Of a DNA stretch of 43,691 bases, positions 19,650 through 28,593 are shown one piece after another. Location: assembly GCA_002868865.1 (NCBI GenBank), contig PKUC01000057.1:1-43691 (forward strand). Reading direction: 5' to 3'. The DNA comes from Desulfuromonas sp. (lineage in GTDB: Bacteria > Desulfobacterota > Desulfuromonadia > Desulfuromonadales > Geopsychrobacteraceae). Numbering within the stretch: the first letter of the stretch is position 1; the number at the start of each line of letters is the position of its first letter. The notes under the pieces were generated by a model, which searched no databases, was not told the origin of the DNA, and worked only from the letters and a program-made list of their open reading frames with translations. The position numbers and the translations under genes were made by a program.

Positions 19650-20861
19650 ATGAAAACGATCCATGTTATCGGAGCTGGGATCGCCGGACAGGAGGGTTTT
19701 ACTCCGTTGGCGCTCGAATTGATTGAACAGGCCGAACTGCTCCTGGGAGCGAAGCGCCTGCTTGAGCTGTTCCCGGATTTTACCGGAGAAAAGGTCGATA
19801 TCGATAAGCAGCTCGGGGTGGTCGCCGAGACGATTCAGCGCGCCGATGGCCGGGTGGTGGTGCTCGCTTCGGGCGATCCGCTCTTTTTCGGTATCGGGCG
19901 CTATCTGCTGCGTAATCTGCCCGATGAGCTGATCGAGTTTCTACCCAATGTGACCTCGGTTCAGTACGCCTTTGCCAAGATCCGTGAGCCGTGGGACGAT
20001 GCGGTCTTTATCTCGGCACACGGGCGCCAGCTCGAAGAGGCGGTCGACCGAGTTGTCGCCAGTGACAAGGCGGCGATTCTGACCGATGCCGTCAATACTC
20101 CGGCGGCGATAGCCTCCGAAATTCTCCGCCGTGGGCGCAGCGGCTACCGGGCCTACCTGTGCGAAAACCTCGGCACCGACGAAGAACGGATCCGTACCAC
20201 CGACATCAAGGGGCTGTCGGAGATCGACGCTGCCCCCCTCAACGTGCTGCTGCTGATCAAGGAGTACGAGTCGGGTGTCAGCCACTATGTGCCGACCCTC
20301 GGTATCCCCGACGATGAGTTTGTTACCGTCAAGAAGCTGATCACCAAGGAGGAGGTGCGGGTGGTGACCCTGGCCAAGCTGAAGCTGCGTCACGACATGT
20401 GTTTGTGGGATATCGGCGCCGGGTCGGGTTCAATCTGCATCGAAGCCGATCATCTGATGCCGAACGGCCGGATCTTCGCTGTCGAACGTAACGAGGAATG
20501 CCGGCAGTTTATCAAGGAGAACCTGCTTAAGTTCAATACCCGCCGCGTCAGCCTGATCGAGGGCAACGCTCCCGATTGTCTGGAAGAACTGCCAGATCCA
20601 GACCGGGTCTTTATCGGTGGCTCCGGCGGGCATCTGTGGGAGATCCTCGACGCCGTCGATCAGCGTCTTGCCAGCAATGGGCGGATCGTTCTGAACGCTA
20701 TTACCCTCGACACCCTGACCGCCGCCAACGAATATTTCGGCAATGCCGGTTATCAGGTTGAAGTGGTGACGGTCAATATCTCCCGCACCCGACCGCTCTC
20801 CAATTACAAGATGTTCGAGGCCTACAATCCGGTCTATATTCTGACCGCGGTGAAGGACTAG
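19650..20861 (+). CDS. cbiET: Cobalt-precorrin-7 C5/C15-methyltransferase and decarboxylase (CbiE-CbiT fusion)
   Basis: A 403-residue fusion. Residues 1 to about 205 are the CbiE tetrapyrrole methylase (IGAGIAGQEGFTPLALELI near the start, VVLASGDPLFFGIGRYLL at about 73-90), which methylates C5. Residues from about 215 are CbiT, a Rossmann methyltransferase that methylates C15 and decarboxylates the C12 acetate; its SAM motif DIGAGSGSICIEAD is at about 254-267. The E-T fusion is common, as in CobL. The open frame extends into cbiD, but the ATG at 19650 has GAGGGAGG upstream and the correct N-terminus. Confidence 0.95.
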   Translation: MKTIHVIGAGIAGQEGFTPLALELIEQAELLLGAKRLLELFPDFTGEKVDIDKQLGVVAETIQRADGRVVVLASGDPLFFGIGRYLLRNLPDELIEFLPNVTSVQYAFAKIREPWDDAVFISAHGRQLEEAVDRVVASDKAAILTDAVNTPAAIASEILRRGRSGYRAYLCENLGTDEERIRTTDIKGLSEIDAAPLNVLLLIKEYESGVSHYVPTLGIPDDEFVTVKKLITKEEVRVVTLAKLKLRHDMCLWDIGAGSGSICIEADHLMPNGRIFAVERNEECRQFIKENLLKFNTRRVSLIEGNAPDCLEELPDPDRVFIGGSGGHLWEILDAVDQRLASNGRIVLNAITLDTLTAANEYFGNAGYQVEVVTVNISRTRPLSNYKMFEAYNPVYILTAVKD

Positions 20862-20864
20862 CCG

Positions 20865-21653
20865 GTGGCGGAAGTGTTTCCCACAGGGACCGTACTTTTC
20901 GTCGGGGCCGGTCCCGGTGACCCGGAACTGATAACCGTCAAGGGGTTCAAAGCGCTCCAGCAGGCCGATGTGGTGGTTTATGCCGGTTCGCTGGTCAATC
21001 CGGCCCTGCTCGACGCCTGCTCCGAAGGGTGTGAAATCCATGACAGCGCGCCGCTGAATCTCGATCAGGTGCTGGCGATCCTGATCGCCGGTTGTCGCGC
21101 GGGCAAGCGGGTGGTGCGGTTGCACACCGGCGATCCGGCTCTCTACGGCGCGATCCAGGAGCAGATGGAAGCCCTCGATGCGGCCGCGGTCGATTATGCC
21201 GTTGTTCCGGGGGTGACCGCGACCTTTGCGGCGGCGGCCAGTCTGCGACAGGAGCTGACTTTGCCGGGCGTTTCGCAGAGTTTGGTTTTGACCCGTCTGG
21301 CCGGGCGGACCCCGGTTCCCGCAGCCGAGGAGCTCAGCAGAATCGCCGCTAACGGCGGAACCCTCTGCCTTTACCTGTCGGTCGGGATGATGGAGACATT
21401 GGTTGCCGAACTGCTCGCCGGCGGGCACTTCACCGAAAAGACGCCGGCCGCGGTGGTTTATCGCGCCAGTTGGCCGGACGAGCGGATCGTCGAAGGGACC
21501 CTCGCCAATATCGCCGCGCGGGTCGCAGCGGCCGACATCGACCGTCAGGCGTTGGTCCTGGTCGGAGACGTTCTGGCAGCGCGTCGGGCGGGTGTTCCCG
21601 AAAAGTCGAAACTTTACGACCCCCACTTCTCTCACGGTTACCGGCGCGCCTAG
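20865..21653 (+). CDS. cbiF: Cobalt-precorrin-4 C11-methyltransferase
   Basis: Methylates C11 of cobalt-precorrin-4. 262 residues with a GTG start 3 bp after the cbiET stop. The uroporphyrinogen-III methylase-like fold shows GAGPGDPELITVKGFKAL (about residues 14-31), the SAM-binding LHTGDPALYGAIQEQ (about 86-100) and VVPGVTATFAAAASLRQELTLPG (about 110-132), the latter typical of CbiF/CobM. The next gene, cbiG, starts 19 bp on. Confidence 0.95.
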   Translation: MAEVFPTGTVLFVGAGPGDPELITVKGFKALQQADVVVYAGSLVNPALLDACSEGCEIHDSAPLNLDQVLAILIAGCRAGKRVVRLHTGDPALYGAIQEQMEALDAAAVDYAVVPGVTATFAAAASLRQELTLPGVSQSLVLTRLAGRTPVPAAEELSRIAANGGTLCLYLSVGMMETLVAELLAGGHFTEKTPAAVVYRASWPDERIVEGTLANIAARVAAADIDRQALVLVGDVLAARRAGVPEKSKLYDPHFSHGYRRA

Positions 21654-21672
21654 CCTCCCCGTACAGACCGCT

Positions 21673-22734
21673 ATGTCGATTGTAATCGTTGCTATAACCC
21701 GCAAAGGGGCCGAGCTGGCCCGCCACCTCGCTGCCGTCCTGCCCGATGGCTCCGTTCATCTGCCGGAAAAATGCCGCGCAGACGATGGATGCCACTATTT
21801 TTCACGACCTCTGGCCGAAGAACTCCCCGATCTGTTTGGCCGGGCGGAGCGGCTGGTCTGTGTGATGGCGACCGGCATTGTGGTGCGCCTGCTGGCGCCG
21901 CATCTGCGCGGCAAGGCGTTCGATCCCGGTGTGGTGGTGCTGGACGAGGCGGGACGTTTCGCCATCAGTCTGCTGTCGGGTCATCTCGGGGGAGCCAACC
22001 GTTTGGCCGAGGAGGTCGCGGCGCATCTCGGGGGACAGGCGGTGGTGACGACCGCCACCGATGTCAACAACCTGCCGGCTTGGGATCAGGTGGCCCGCGA
22101 CGAGGGTTTAGACGTTGAACCGGTTGCTCACCTGCGGACCCTGAATCGACTGCTGCTCGAGGGCGAAACCATCGCGCTGGTCGATCGTCAGGGGTTGATT
22201 GCTGATCAATTTGTCGGTGTGCCCGGGGTGGTCCGTTACCGTTCTTACGCCGACGCGATGCAATCGGATGCGCCCGGACGGGTGTTTGTCACTCATCGCT
22301 ATCTGCCCCATATGGAAAACCGCACCGGGATGCTGGCGATCCGTCCCAAAGATCTTGTGCTGGGCATCGGTTGTAATCGAGGCACCCCGGCCGACGAGAT
22401 CGAGTCCGCGGTCAAGGACGCTCTGCAACAAGCGTTTCTGGCCTTTGCCAGTGTCGGGACCGTGGCCACTATCGACGCCAAGCAGGACGAAGCCGGGCTG
22501 AGCGCGTTTGCTCGAAAACACAAGTTGCCGGTGCTATATTTCAGTGCCGAAGAGCTCAATGGCGTCGATGGGCCGACGCCGCCGTCCGAGCATGCCCTCA
22601 AGGCGGTTGGTGCCAAGGGGGTTTGCGAACCGGCGGCGATTCTCGCGGCGGGCGGTGGCTCCCTATTGATCCGTAAACAGAAGATCGGCAATGTTGCTCT
22701 GGCGGTTGCCGAGTTCAGGATGACATCGAAATGA
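21673..22734 (+). CDS. cbiG: Cobalt-precorrin-5A hydrolase
   Basis: Opens the delta-lactone and releases the two-carbon fragment as acetaldehyde, a step specific to the anaerobic route. 353 residues with the three CbiG parts: N-terminal domain (VCVMATGIVVRLLAPHLRGKAFDPGVVVLDE, about 58-88, then SLLSGHLGGANRLA), a middle region to about residue 225, and the C-terminal domain (LVLGIGCNRGTPADEIE, about 230-246, with CEPAAILAAGGG near 320). The longer frame that begins inside cbiF is ignored because the ATG at 21673 gives the family start, though no clear Shine-Dalgarno is seen. It overlaps the next gene by 4 bp. Confidence 0.93.
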   Translation: MSIVIVAITRKGAELARHLAAVLPDGSVHLPEKCRADDGCHYFSRPLAEELPDLFGRAERLVCVMATGIVVRLLAPHLRGKAFDPGVVVLDEAGRFAISLLSGHLGGANRLAEEVAAHLGGQAVVTTATDVNNLPAWDQVARDEGLDVEPVAHLRTLNRLLLEGETIALVDRQGLIADQFVGVPGVVRYRSYADAMQSDAPGRVFVTHRYLPHMENRTGMLAIRPKDLVLGIGCNRGTPADEIESAVKDALQQAFLAFASVGTVATIDAKQDEAGLSAFARKHKLPVLYFSAEELNGVDGPTPPSEHALKAVGAKGVCEPAAILAAGGGSLLIRKQKIGNVALAVAEFRMTSK

Positions 22735-25016
22735 CGGGAAAACTTTCGGTCGTCGGCATCGGTCCCGGCGGTATGCATCATATGACTCCCGCGGCGCGGG
22801 CGGCGATTGAGTCGGCCGAAGTCGTGGCAGGCTACAAGACCTACCTCGATCTGATCCCGGATCTGATCGCCGGCAAGGAACGGCTCGCCAGCGGTATGCG
22901 TCAGGAGGTTGAGCGCTGCCGACAGGCGATTTCCGCAGCCGAATCGGGGCACAGGGTGGCGCTGGTCTGTTCAGGTGATGCCGGCATCTACGGCATGGCT
23001 GGGCTGGTGCTGGAACTGCTCGACGGCCGGGAGCTGGAGGTCGAGATGGTTCCCGGCGTGTCCGCGGTGCAGGCGGCGGCTGCCCGTCTTGGTGCGCCGT
23101 TGATGCACGACTTTGCGGTGATCTCCCTGTCCGACCTGCTTACCCCCTGGCCGCTGATCTGCCAGCGCCTCGAAGCGGCGGCGAGCGCCGATCTGGTCGT
23201 CGCTCTCTACAACCCGAAAAGCCGAAGCCGGACCACGCAGATCGAAACCGCCCGCAAAATTCTGCTGCGCCATCGCGATCCGCAGACGCCGGTGGGGATC
23301 GTCCGCCATGCCTGCCGCAGCGGGGAAGAGGTCTGTGTCACGACCCTTGAGGCGATGCTTGACCAGCAGATCGATATGTTTTCGCTGGTGCTGATCGGAA
23401 ACAGAGGAACGCGTATCGACGACCGCGGCCGGATGGTGACGCCGCGCGGTTACGCCGAAAAGTATTTTCCAGGGAAGAAAACCGCAAATTCAGCTGGCCG
23501 ACGGGCCCTGTTCGTCGGCGGGACCGGTTCCGATGTCGGTAAGAGCGTTCTTGCCGCCGGGTTGTGCCGCGTCTTGAGCCGGCGCGGATATTTGGTGGCA
23601 CCGTTCAAGGCACAGAATATGGCGCTCAATTCGGCCGTGACGCCCGGAGGCGGTGAGATCGGTCGGGCCCAGGCAACCCAGGCGGCGGCCTGCGGGCTGG
23701 AGCCGCACGTCGATATGAATCCGGTTTTGCTCAAGCCCAGCAGCGATACCGGCTCGCAGGTCATCATTCACGGTCGGCCGGTCGGGAACATGTCGGTGAA
23801 GGAGTATCACGAGTTCAAACCGATGGCGTTCGAAAAGGTGGCCGAGTCCTACCAGCGACTTTCGGCACAGGTCGATCTGGTGGTAATGGAGGGGGCTGGT
23901 AGTATCGCCGAGATCAACCTGATGGCGCACGACATCACCAACCTGCGTGCGGCGGCGCTGGCGGATGCGCCGGTGGTTCTTGTGGCCGATATCGATCGCG
24001 GGGGTGTTTTTGCGTCGATCGTCGGCACCGTCGAGCTGCTCTCGCCGGAGGAACGGGCCCAGATCAAGGGGATCATCATCAACAAGTTTCGCGGTGATGC
24101 TTCTCTGCTGACCTCGGGAATCGAGACTGTCGAGCACCGCACCGGGTTGCCGGTGCTGGGGGTGGTGCCGATGTGCGATCTGCAACTGCCCGAAGAAGAT
24201 TCGGTCGCCCTTGGCCGCAAGGAGAATCGGCAGAAAGAGGGGCTGCAGATCGGTGTTGTTCGCCTGCCGCGGATTTCCAATTACACCGATTTCGATCCGC
24301 TGGAGCAGGAAGCCGACGTGGCGCTCCGTTACATCGAGAGTCCGGAGGAGATCGATGGGCTCGACCTGCTGATTCTCCCCGGGACCAAGACTACGCTGGC
24401 CGATCTGGCGTTTGTGCGGGAACGAAAACTGTTCGAGGCGATCCGTGCCTATCACGCCGCTGGCGGGCGGGTGATCGGTATCTGCGGTGGGTTTCAGATG
24501 CTGGGAACTCAGATTACCGATCCCCATGGCGTCGAATCGCAACGGAAAGACGGCGAGGGACTCGGATTGCTTGATGTAGAAACCGAGCTGCGCCCGGGAA
24601 AACAGACCCATCAGGTTGTCGCCAGCTTTCATCAGGCCGCGGCGACGGCCGGTTTTGCAGGCTTTGAGCGGGTCAGCGGCTATGAGATCCACGCCGGAGA
24701 GTCGACCTGCGGGGTGCTGAGCCGCCCTCTGCTGCGTCTTCTGAGCCGCTCGGGGGAGAGTGTGCAACTGGATGACGGTGCCGTCTCCGCCGATGGCCGG
24801 GTCTGGGGGACCTACCTGCACGGTTTCTTCGACGATGATCGGCTGCGGGCTGCGGTGCTTGCGCCCCTGCGCGCCGGGCGTGGTCAGGCACCGAGGGTCC
24901 ATTCGTCTGCGCGGCGTCTCGATCAGGAACTGGAGCGTCTGGCGGATCATCTCGAAACCCATCTCGACGTAGAGCAGATCTGCTCCTGGCTGATTCCGGT
25001 GGGGGCTGGCAGATGA
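22731..25016 (+). CDS. Fused CbiH (C17-methyltransferase) and CbiP (cobyric acid synthase)
   Basis: One 761-residue frame joins two enzymes that act at different stages. Residues 1 to about 248 are CbiH/CobJ: GIGPGGMHHMTPAAR (9-23), CSGDAGIYGMAGLV (80-93), ALYNPKSRSR (158-167). After a short linker (about 249-257), residues 258 to 761 are CbiP/CobQ: P-loop VGGTGSDVGKS (262-272), APFKAQNMALNS, a glutaminase Cys in CGGFQMLG near residue 585 and a His in YEIHAGES. CbiH methylates C17 with ring contraction; CbiP amidates four side chains. No start codon with a ribosome-binding site is visible at the junction (about 23470-23505), so the fusion looks genuine. It overlaps cbiG and cbiB by 4 bp each. 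Confidence 0.93.
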   Translation: MTGKLSVVGIGPGGMHHMTPAARAAIESAEVVAGYKTYLDLIPDLIAGKERLASGMRQEVERCRQAISAAESGHRVALVCSGDAGIYGMAGLVLELLDGRELEVEMVPGVSAVQAAAARLGAPLMHDFAVISLSDLLTPWPLICQRLEAAASADLVVALYNPKSRSRTTQIETARKILLRHRDPQTPVGIVRHACRSGEEVCVTTLEAMLDQQIDMFSLVLIGNRGTRIDDRGRMVTPRGYAEKYFPGKKTANSAGRRALFVGGTGSDVGKSVLAAGLCRVLSRRGYLVAPFKAQNMALNSAVTPGGGEIGRAQATQAAACGLEPHVDMNPVLLKPSSDTGSQVIIHGRPVGNMSVKEYHEFKPMAFEKVAESYQRLSAQVDLVVMEGAGSIAEINLMAHDITNLRAAALADAPVVLVADIDRGGVFASIVGTVELLSPEERAQIKGIIINKFRGDASLLTSGIETVEHRTGLPVLGVVPMCDLQLPEEDSVALGRKENRQKEGLQIGVVRLPRISNYTDFDPLEQEADVALRYIESPEEIDGLDLLILPGTKTTLADLAFVRERKLFEAIRAYHAAGGRVIGICGGFQMLGTQITDPHGVESQRKDGEGLGLLDVETELRPGKQTHQVVASFHQAAATAGFAGFERVSGYEIHAGESTCGVLSRPLLRLLSRSGESVQLDDGAVSADGRVWGTYLHGFFDDDRLRAAVLAPLRAGRGQAPRVHSSARRLDQELERLADHLETHLDVEQICSWLIPVGAGR

Positions 25017-25951
25017 GCGGGTTGCTGCTGTTGGGGAGTTTTCTCCTCGATCTGGCCCTCGGCGACCCCCGGGGCTGGCCGCATCCGATCATCTGGATCG
25101 GTCGTCTTATCACCCGCCTGGAACTGTGGCTGCGTGCCGAAATTACTGATCTGCGGATTGCTGGGACGATCCTCGTCCTGCTGGTGCTGGCGATCACCGG
25201 AATGACGGCCTGGGGTGTTCTTGCCTGTGCGGCGCTGTGGTCTGCTTGGCTGGCGCTTGCTGTGGCGCTGTGGATCGGCTGGTCCTGTCTGGCGCTGAAG
25301 TCTCTTCACCGGGAGAGCGCCGAGGTGATCGCCGCACTGGAGAATAACGATCTGCCCGGTGCGCGGCAGGCATTGTCGATGATCGTCGGTCGAGAGACGT
25401 CGCAGCTGGATGAAGAGGCGATCCTTAAAGCCTGTCTCGAAACGGTCGCTGAGAATGCATCGGATGGGGTGATTGCGCCGCTGTTTTATCTGCTGTTGGG
25501 TGGTCCGATTCTGGCTCTTCTGTACAAAGCAGTGAATACCATGGATTCGATGGTCGGTTATAAGAATGAGAAATACAAAAATTTCGGTCGCAGTGCGGCG
25601 CGGCTCGACGACCTGCTTAACCTGATCCCCGCGCGGTTGACCGCTGCTCTTATCGCGGTGGCTGCGGTGCTGCTGGGGTTGAATGGGGCCGCTGCCTGGC
25701 GGGTCATGAAGCGGGATGCCCGCAAGCACGCCAGCCCCAATGCGGGCTGGCCGGAGGCCGCAGCAGCCGGAGCGCTAGGTGTCCAGCTCGGCGGGCCCTC
25801 CGACTATTTCGGCACCCGGGTTGAAAAGGCGACTTTGGGAGATGCCATCGAGACACTGTGCGTCGATCACTACCATCAGATGATCCGCCTGTTGTACGTC
25901 GCCAGTGGTCTGGCAGTGAGTGGCGGACTGCTGCTGGTATGGGACCTGTGA
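25013..25951 (+). CDS. cbiB: Adenosylcobinamide-phosphate synthase
   Basis: Attaches aminopropanol phosphate (or its precursor) to adenosylcobyric acid in the membrane. 312 residues, polytopic. Seen are LDLALGDPRGWPHPIIWIGRLI (about residues 12-33), ESAEVIAALENNDLPGARQALSMIVGRET (about 101-129), the invariant-looking ETVAENASDGVIAPLFY (about 143-159), KAVNTMDSMVGYKNEKYKNFGR (about 174-195) and LGVQLGGP near 254-261. It overlaps the fused cbiH-cbiP gene by 4 bp and cobD by one base. Confidence 0.96.
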   Translation: MSGLLLLGSFLLDLALGDPRGWPHPIIWIGRLITRLELWLRAEITDLRIAGTILVLLVLAITGMTAWGVLACAALWSAWLALAVALWIGWSCLALKSLHRESAEVIAALENNDLPGARQALSMIVGRETSQLDEEAILKACLETVAENASDGVIAPLFYLLLGGPILALLYKAVNTMDSMVGYKNEKYKNFGRSAARLDDLLNLIPARLTAALIAVAAVLLGLNGAAAWRVMKRDARKHASPNAGWPEAAAAGALGVQLGGPSDYFGTRVEKATLGDAIETLCVDHYHQMIRLLYVASGLAVSGGLLLVWDL

Positions 25952-27024
25952 TGAAACGGCCCGCACATGGCGGCGGCGTTGACCGCGCGGCGCAGGAATT
26001 GAACCTTCCCCGTGAGCAGATCCTCGATTTTTCCGCCAGTATCAATCCGCAGGGTGTGCCGGCGACGGTGCGTCTTGCACTCGACCAGGCGCTCGAGCGG
26101 ATTGCCGATTATCCGCAGATAGATGCGAATTCACTCCGTCATGCGCTGGCGAATCATCACGACCTTCCTCCCGAATGTCTGCTGCCCGGCAGCGGTTCGA
26201 CGGAACTGATCTACCTGTTGCCGCGGGCGCTCAAGCCGCGCCGGGCGGTGATCGTCGAACCCGCATTCAGCGAGTACGCCCCGGCGTTACAACAGGCCGG
26301 CTGCGTGGTCGACCGCTTTGCGCTGGACCCGGCAGACCGGTTCCGGTTTGACTCAGAGGCGCTCATCGACTCACTCCACCCCGAGGTAGATCTGGTCTGG
26401 CTGGCCAATCCGGGCAACCCCAGCGGGGTCGGGATTGACCCTGACCAGCTCCGCTGTCTGGCGATGAAGCTGGGGGCGCGGCGACTGATTATCGATGAAG
26501 CGTTCGTCGATTTTTCTCCCGAACTGTCACTGATCGACGCCGTTTTGGAACGCGATAATCTGATTATTCTCCGCTCCATGACCAAGTTTTACGCCATCCC
26601 CGGGCTACGGGTTGGCTACCTTGCCGGCCCGCCCAAGGATGTTGCCGTATTGGCGGCCGGGCGGTTGCCCTGGGCGCTCTCCGGGCTGGCCATTGCCGCC
26701 GCAGAGGCCTGCCTGTGGGACAGTGAATACCGCCGGCGTTCGCTGGACGAGCTGGATTGTTTGCGTGACCAGCTTGAGACGGGGCTTCAGCCTCTGGCGG
26801 AAGAGATCTACCCTTCGCGGGCGAACTATCTGTTGCTGCGACTTCACGCATCAGGTCCCGGCTCGCGCGATCTGTGCCGGCGGCTGCGGGGTAAAGGGAT
26901 TCTGCTACGCAATTGCTGCGATTTTTACCCTCTTGATGACCGTTATCTGCGTGTTGCGGTGCGAACTGCAGACGAGAACCGCCGATTGGTCGACGCTCTG
27001 ATCGCCGAGGTAGCCCATGGCTGA
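25951..27024 (+). CDS. cobD: Threonine-phosphate decarboxylase
   Basis: PLP enzyme that makes (R)-1-amino-2-propanol phosphate from L-threonine phosphate, the substrate for CbiB. 357 residues of aminotransferase class I/II type, close to histidinol-phosphate aminotransferase. HGGGVDRAA at residues 6-14, LDFSASINPQG (25-35), LANPGNPSG (151-159), IDEAFVDF (181-188) and the PLP Lys at 212 in SMTKFYAIPGLRVGY are seen. Position directly after cbiB decides for CobD over HisC. The ATG at 25951 overlaps the cbiB stop; an in-frame ATG at 25939 is an alternative. Confidence 0.93.
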   Translation: MKRPAHGGGVDRAAQELNLPREQILDFSASINPQGVPATVRLALDQALERIADYPQIDANSLRHALANHHDLPPECLLPGSGSTELIYLLPRALKPRRAVIVEPAFSEYAPALQQAGCVVDRFALDPADRFRFDSEALIDSLHPEVDLVWLANPGNPSGVGIDPDQLRCLAMKLGARRLIIDEAFVDFSPELSLIDAVLERDNLIILRSMTKFYAIPGLRVGYLAGPPKDVAVLAAGRLPWALSGLAIAAAEACLWDSEYRRRSLDELDCLRDQLETGLQPLAEEIYPSRANYLLLRLHASGPGSRDLCRRLRGKGILLRNCCDFYPLDDRYLRVAVRTADENRRLVDALIAEVAHG

Positions 27025-27256
27025 GACCCTGTCTGCCGATCCTGCTGAATTGTATGCCCTGGTTCGTGCTGAGATGCCGTTCGGTAAGTATGCCGGTCGC
27101 CTGCTGATCGATCTGCCTGAACCCTATGTGGTCTGGCTGGTACGGAACCGTCTGCCAGAGGGAGTGCTCGGGCGCCAACTTCTGGCGGTTTATGAAATTA
27201 AGGTCAATGGCCTGGAGGGTTTGCTGGCACCGCTGAAAGCGCAGGTTAAACGATGA
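27017..27256 (+). CDS. DUF3820 family small protein
   Basis: A 79-residue soluble protein with the DUF3820 core: MPFGKYAGRLLIDLPEPYVVWL at about residues 20-41 and GVLGRQL at about 49-55. The family is sometimes named a putative quorum-sensing-regulated virulence factor, with no firm function. It overlaps the cobD end by 8 bp and the following tRNA-dihydrouridine synthase by 4 bp (ATGA), so it is locked into the operon although no B12 role is known. Confidence 0.85.
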   Translation: MAETLSADPAELYALVRAEMPFGKYAGRLLIDLPEPYVVWLVRNRLPEGVLGRQLLAVYEIKVNGLEGLLAPLKAQVKR

Positions 27257-28215
27257 GCGCTCTCCCCTGGTCCGGGAGTGGTCCCGTTCTGATGCTGGCA
27301 CCGATGCAGGGTCTGACCAATCGTGCGCTGCGCGCCTGTCTGATCGAGCGGGCTGCTCCGGACACGGTGTTTACCGAGTTTGTAAGGGTTCAGGCCCGGT
27401 CTCGCAAACGTATACCCCGCGCGGATTTGCGGGATATCACGGCGCACACCGGACCGGTGCCCCTGGTGGTGCAGTTGATCGGCCACGGAGTGGATGCCTT
27501 GACCGAGGCAGCCCGGGTGGCAGAGGCGGCCGGGGCCTATTTTATCAATCTGAATCTCGGCTGCCCCTACGGGCGGATGACCACCGGCGCCACCGGCGGC
27601 GAGCTGCTGCGCGACCCGGCAGCTCTGGCGGTACTCCTGCGCGCGCTGCGCAGTGCGGTGACGGTGAGCTTTTCGATCAAGTGTCGGGCCGGTTACGCCG
27701 ATCCCCGGAAAATTTTCGAGTTACTGCCGATCTACGAGGATGCCGGAGTCGATTTTCTCATACTTCATCCGCGTACCGTCGAGCAGCAGTATGCCGGAGA
27801 GGCCGATCATGCCTTGACCGCCGCGGTTGTCGAGCGCACCGGGTTACCGGTGATCGCCAACGGAGATATCTGTACCGCAGAACAGGGGCATCACGTCTTG
27901 AAACAAACAGCCGCTGCAGGGCTGATGCTCGGTCGCGGTGCGTTGGCGGATCCCTTACTGTTTCGCCGTCTACGCGGGGAGTTGCCCGCCACGGTCGATG
28001 CTCTACGGCGGCGCCGTGAGGTGGGTGAATTTCTTGAAGATCTTCTGCCCCGTTATCAGGAGCTGTTCTGCGGGGATAGGCAGGTATTGATGAAGATCAA
28101 GGATGTGCTCAATTTTATCCCCGATGAGAGTCTGCAGTCGGACCTGAAACGGATGAAGCGGGCCAAGGACATGGTGACATTCCAGGAGGAGCTGCAGCGC
28201 ATGAAGCAGATTTGA
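27253..28215 (+). CDS. tRNA-dihydrouridine synthase family protein
   Basis: FMN-dependent TIM-barrel enzyme that reduces uridine to dihydrouridine in tRNA. 320 residues. APMQGLTNRALRA (about residues 16-28), the catalytic Cys in LNLGCPYGRMTTGATGGELLRDP (about 98-120), FSIKCRAGY (about 138-146), LILHPRTVEQQYAGEADH (about 165-182), VIANGDICT (about 197-205) and GLMLGRGALADPLLF (about 221-235) identify the family. The sequence after the active-site Cys differs from what I recall for E. coli DusA/B/C, so no subfamily is named. It is the last gene of the B12 transcript by overlap. Confidence 0.92.
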   Translation: MSALPWSGSGPVLMLAPMQGLTNRALRACLIERAAPDTVFTEFVRVQARSRKRIPRADLRDITAHTGPVPLVVQLIGHGVDALTEAARVAEAAGAYFINLNLGCPYGRMTTGATGGELLRDPAALAVLLRALRSAVTVSFSIKCRAGYADPRKIFELLPIYEDAGVDFLILHPRTVEQQYAGEADHALTAAVVERTGLPVIANGDICTAEQGHHVLKQTAAAGLMLGRGALADPLLFRRLRGELPATVDALRRRREVGEFLEDLLPRYQELFCGDRQVLMKIKDVLNFIPDESLQSDLKRMKRAKDMVTFQEELQRMKQI

Positions 28216-28271
28216 GCGCCCTATCCTGCTGAGTTATAAACAGAAAATAATTTTTCACACTAAAATCGGCG

Positions 28272-28299
28272 TTGCAATTTACACGGATCTCTGTTTAAT
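28272..28299 (+). promoter_or_regulatory. Candidate promoter of the small gene at 28337
   Basis: TTGCAA (28272-28277) and TTTAAT (28294-28299) are 16 bp apart in an AT-rich gap, 37 bp before the start codon. Confidence 0.4.
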
Positions 28300-28336
28300 T
28301 AAAAACACGCACTCAAACTTTATGGAGGACGCGTCT

Positions 28337-28528
28337 ATGATGATCCGGGTTGAGTACAAAGATGGCAGCGAACAGCTGGTTCGTCCATACCAGCTGAAAA
28401 AACTGATTGCCTCGGAACAGATCGTCCGTTTCGAACGTTCCGGCGGTTGGGCGACTCTGGGCGTGGATGTGTTGAGAAATCCCGGTGGTCTGGGTGATTT
28501 CAGCGGAGTTGAACGCCGCTCCCCCTGA
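28337..28528 (+). CDS. Small conserved-type protein of unknown function
   Basis: A 63-residue soluble protein: IRVEYKDGSEQLVRPYQLKKLI, then IVRFERSGGWATLGVDVLR and a C-terminal FSGVERRS. From memory, short proteins with this layout and a final GxERR are common in Geobacter and relatives, without known function. GGAGG lies 8 nt before the ATG at 28337, so this start is preferred to the in-frame ATG at 28322. It has its own promoter and a strong terminator, so it is probably monocistronic. Confidence 0.75.
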   Translation: MMIRVEYKDGSEQLVRPYQLKKLIASEQIVRFERSGGWATLGVDVLRNPGGLGDFSGVERRSP

Positions 28529-28554
28529 AGAACCGAACAACGAATAATAGAACG

Positions 28555-28593
28555 AAAGGGCACCTTCGCATTTAGCGGTGGTGCCCTTTTTTT
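28555..28593 (+). terminator. Strong intrinsic terminator
   Basis: AAAGGGCACC (28555-28564) pairs with GGTGCCCTTT (28580-28589), followed by a T run to 28593. It ends the small gene at 28337. On the other strand it could also stop transcription from the fbpC gene. Confidence 0.85.
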
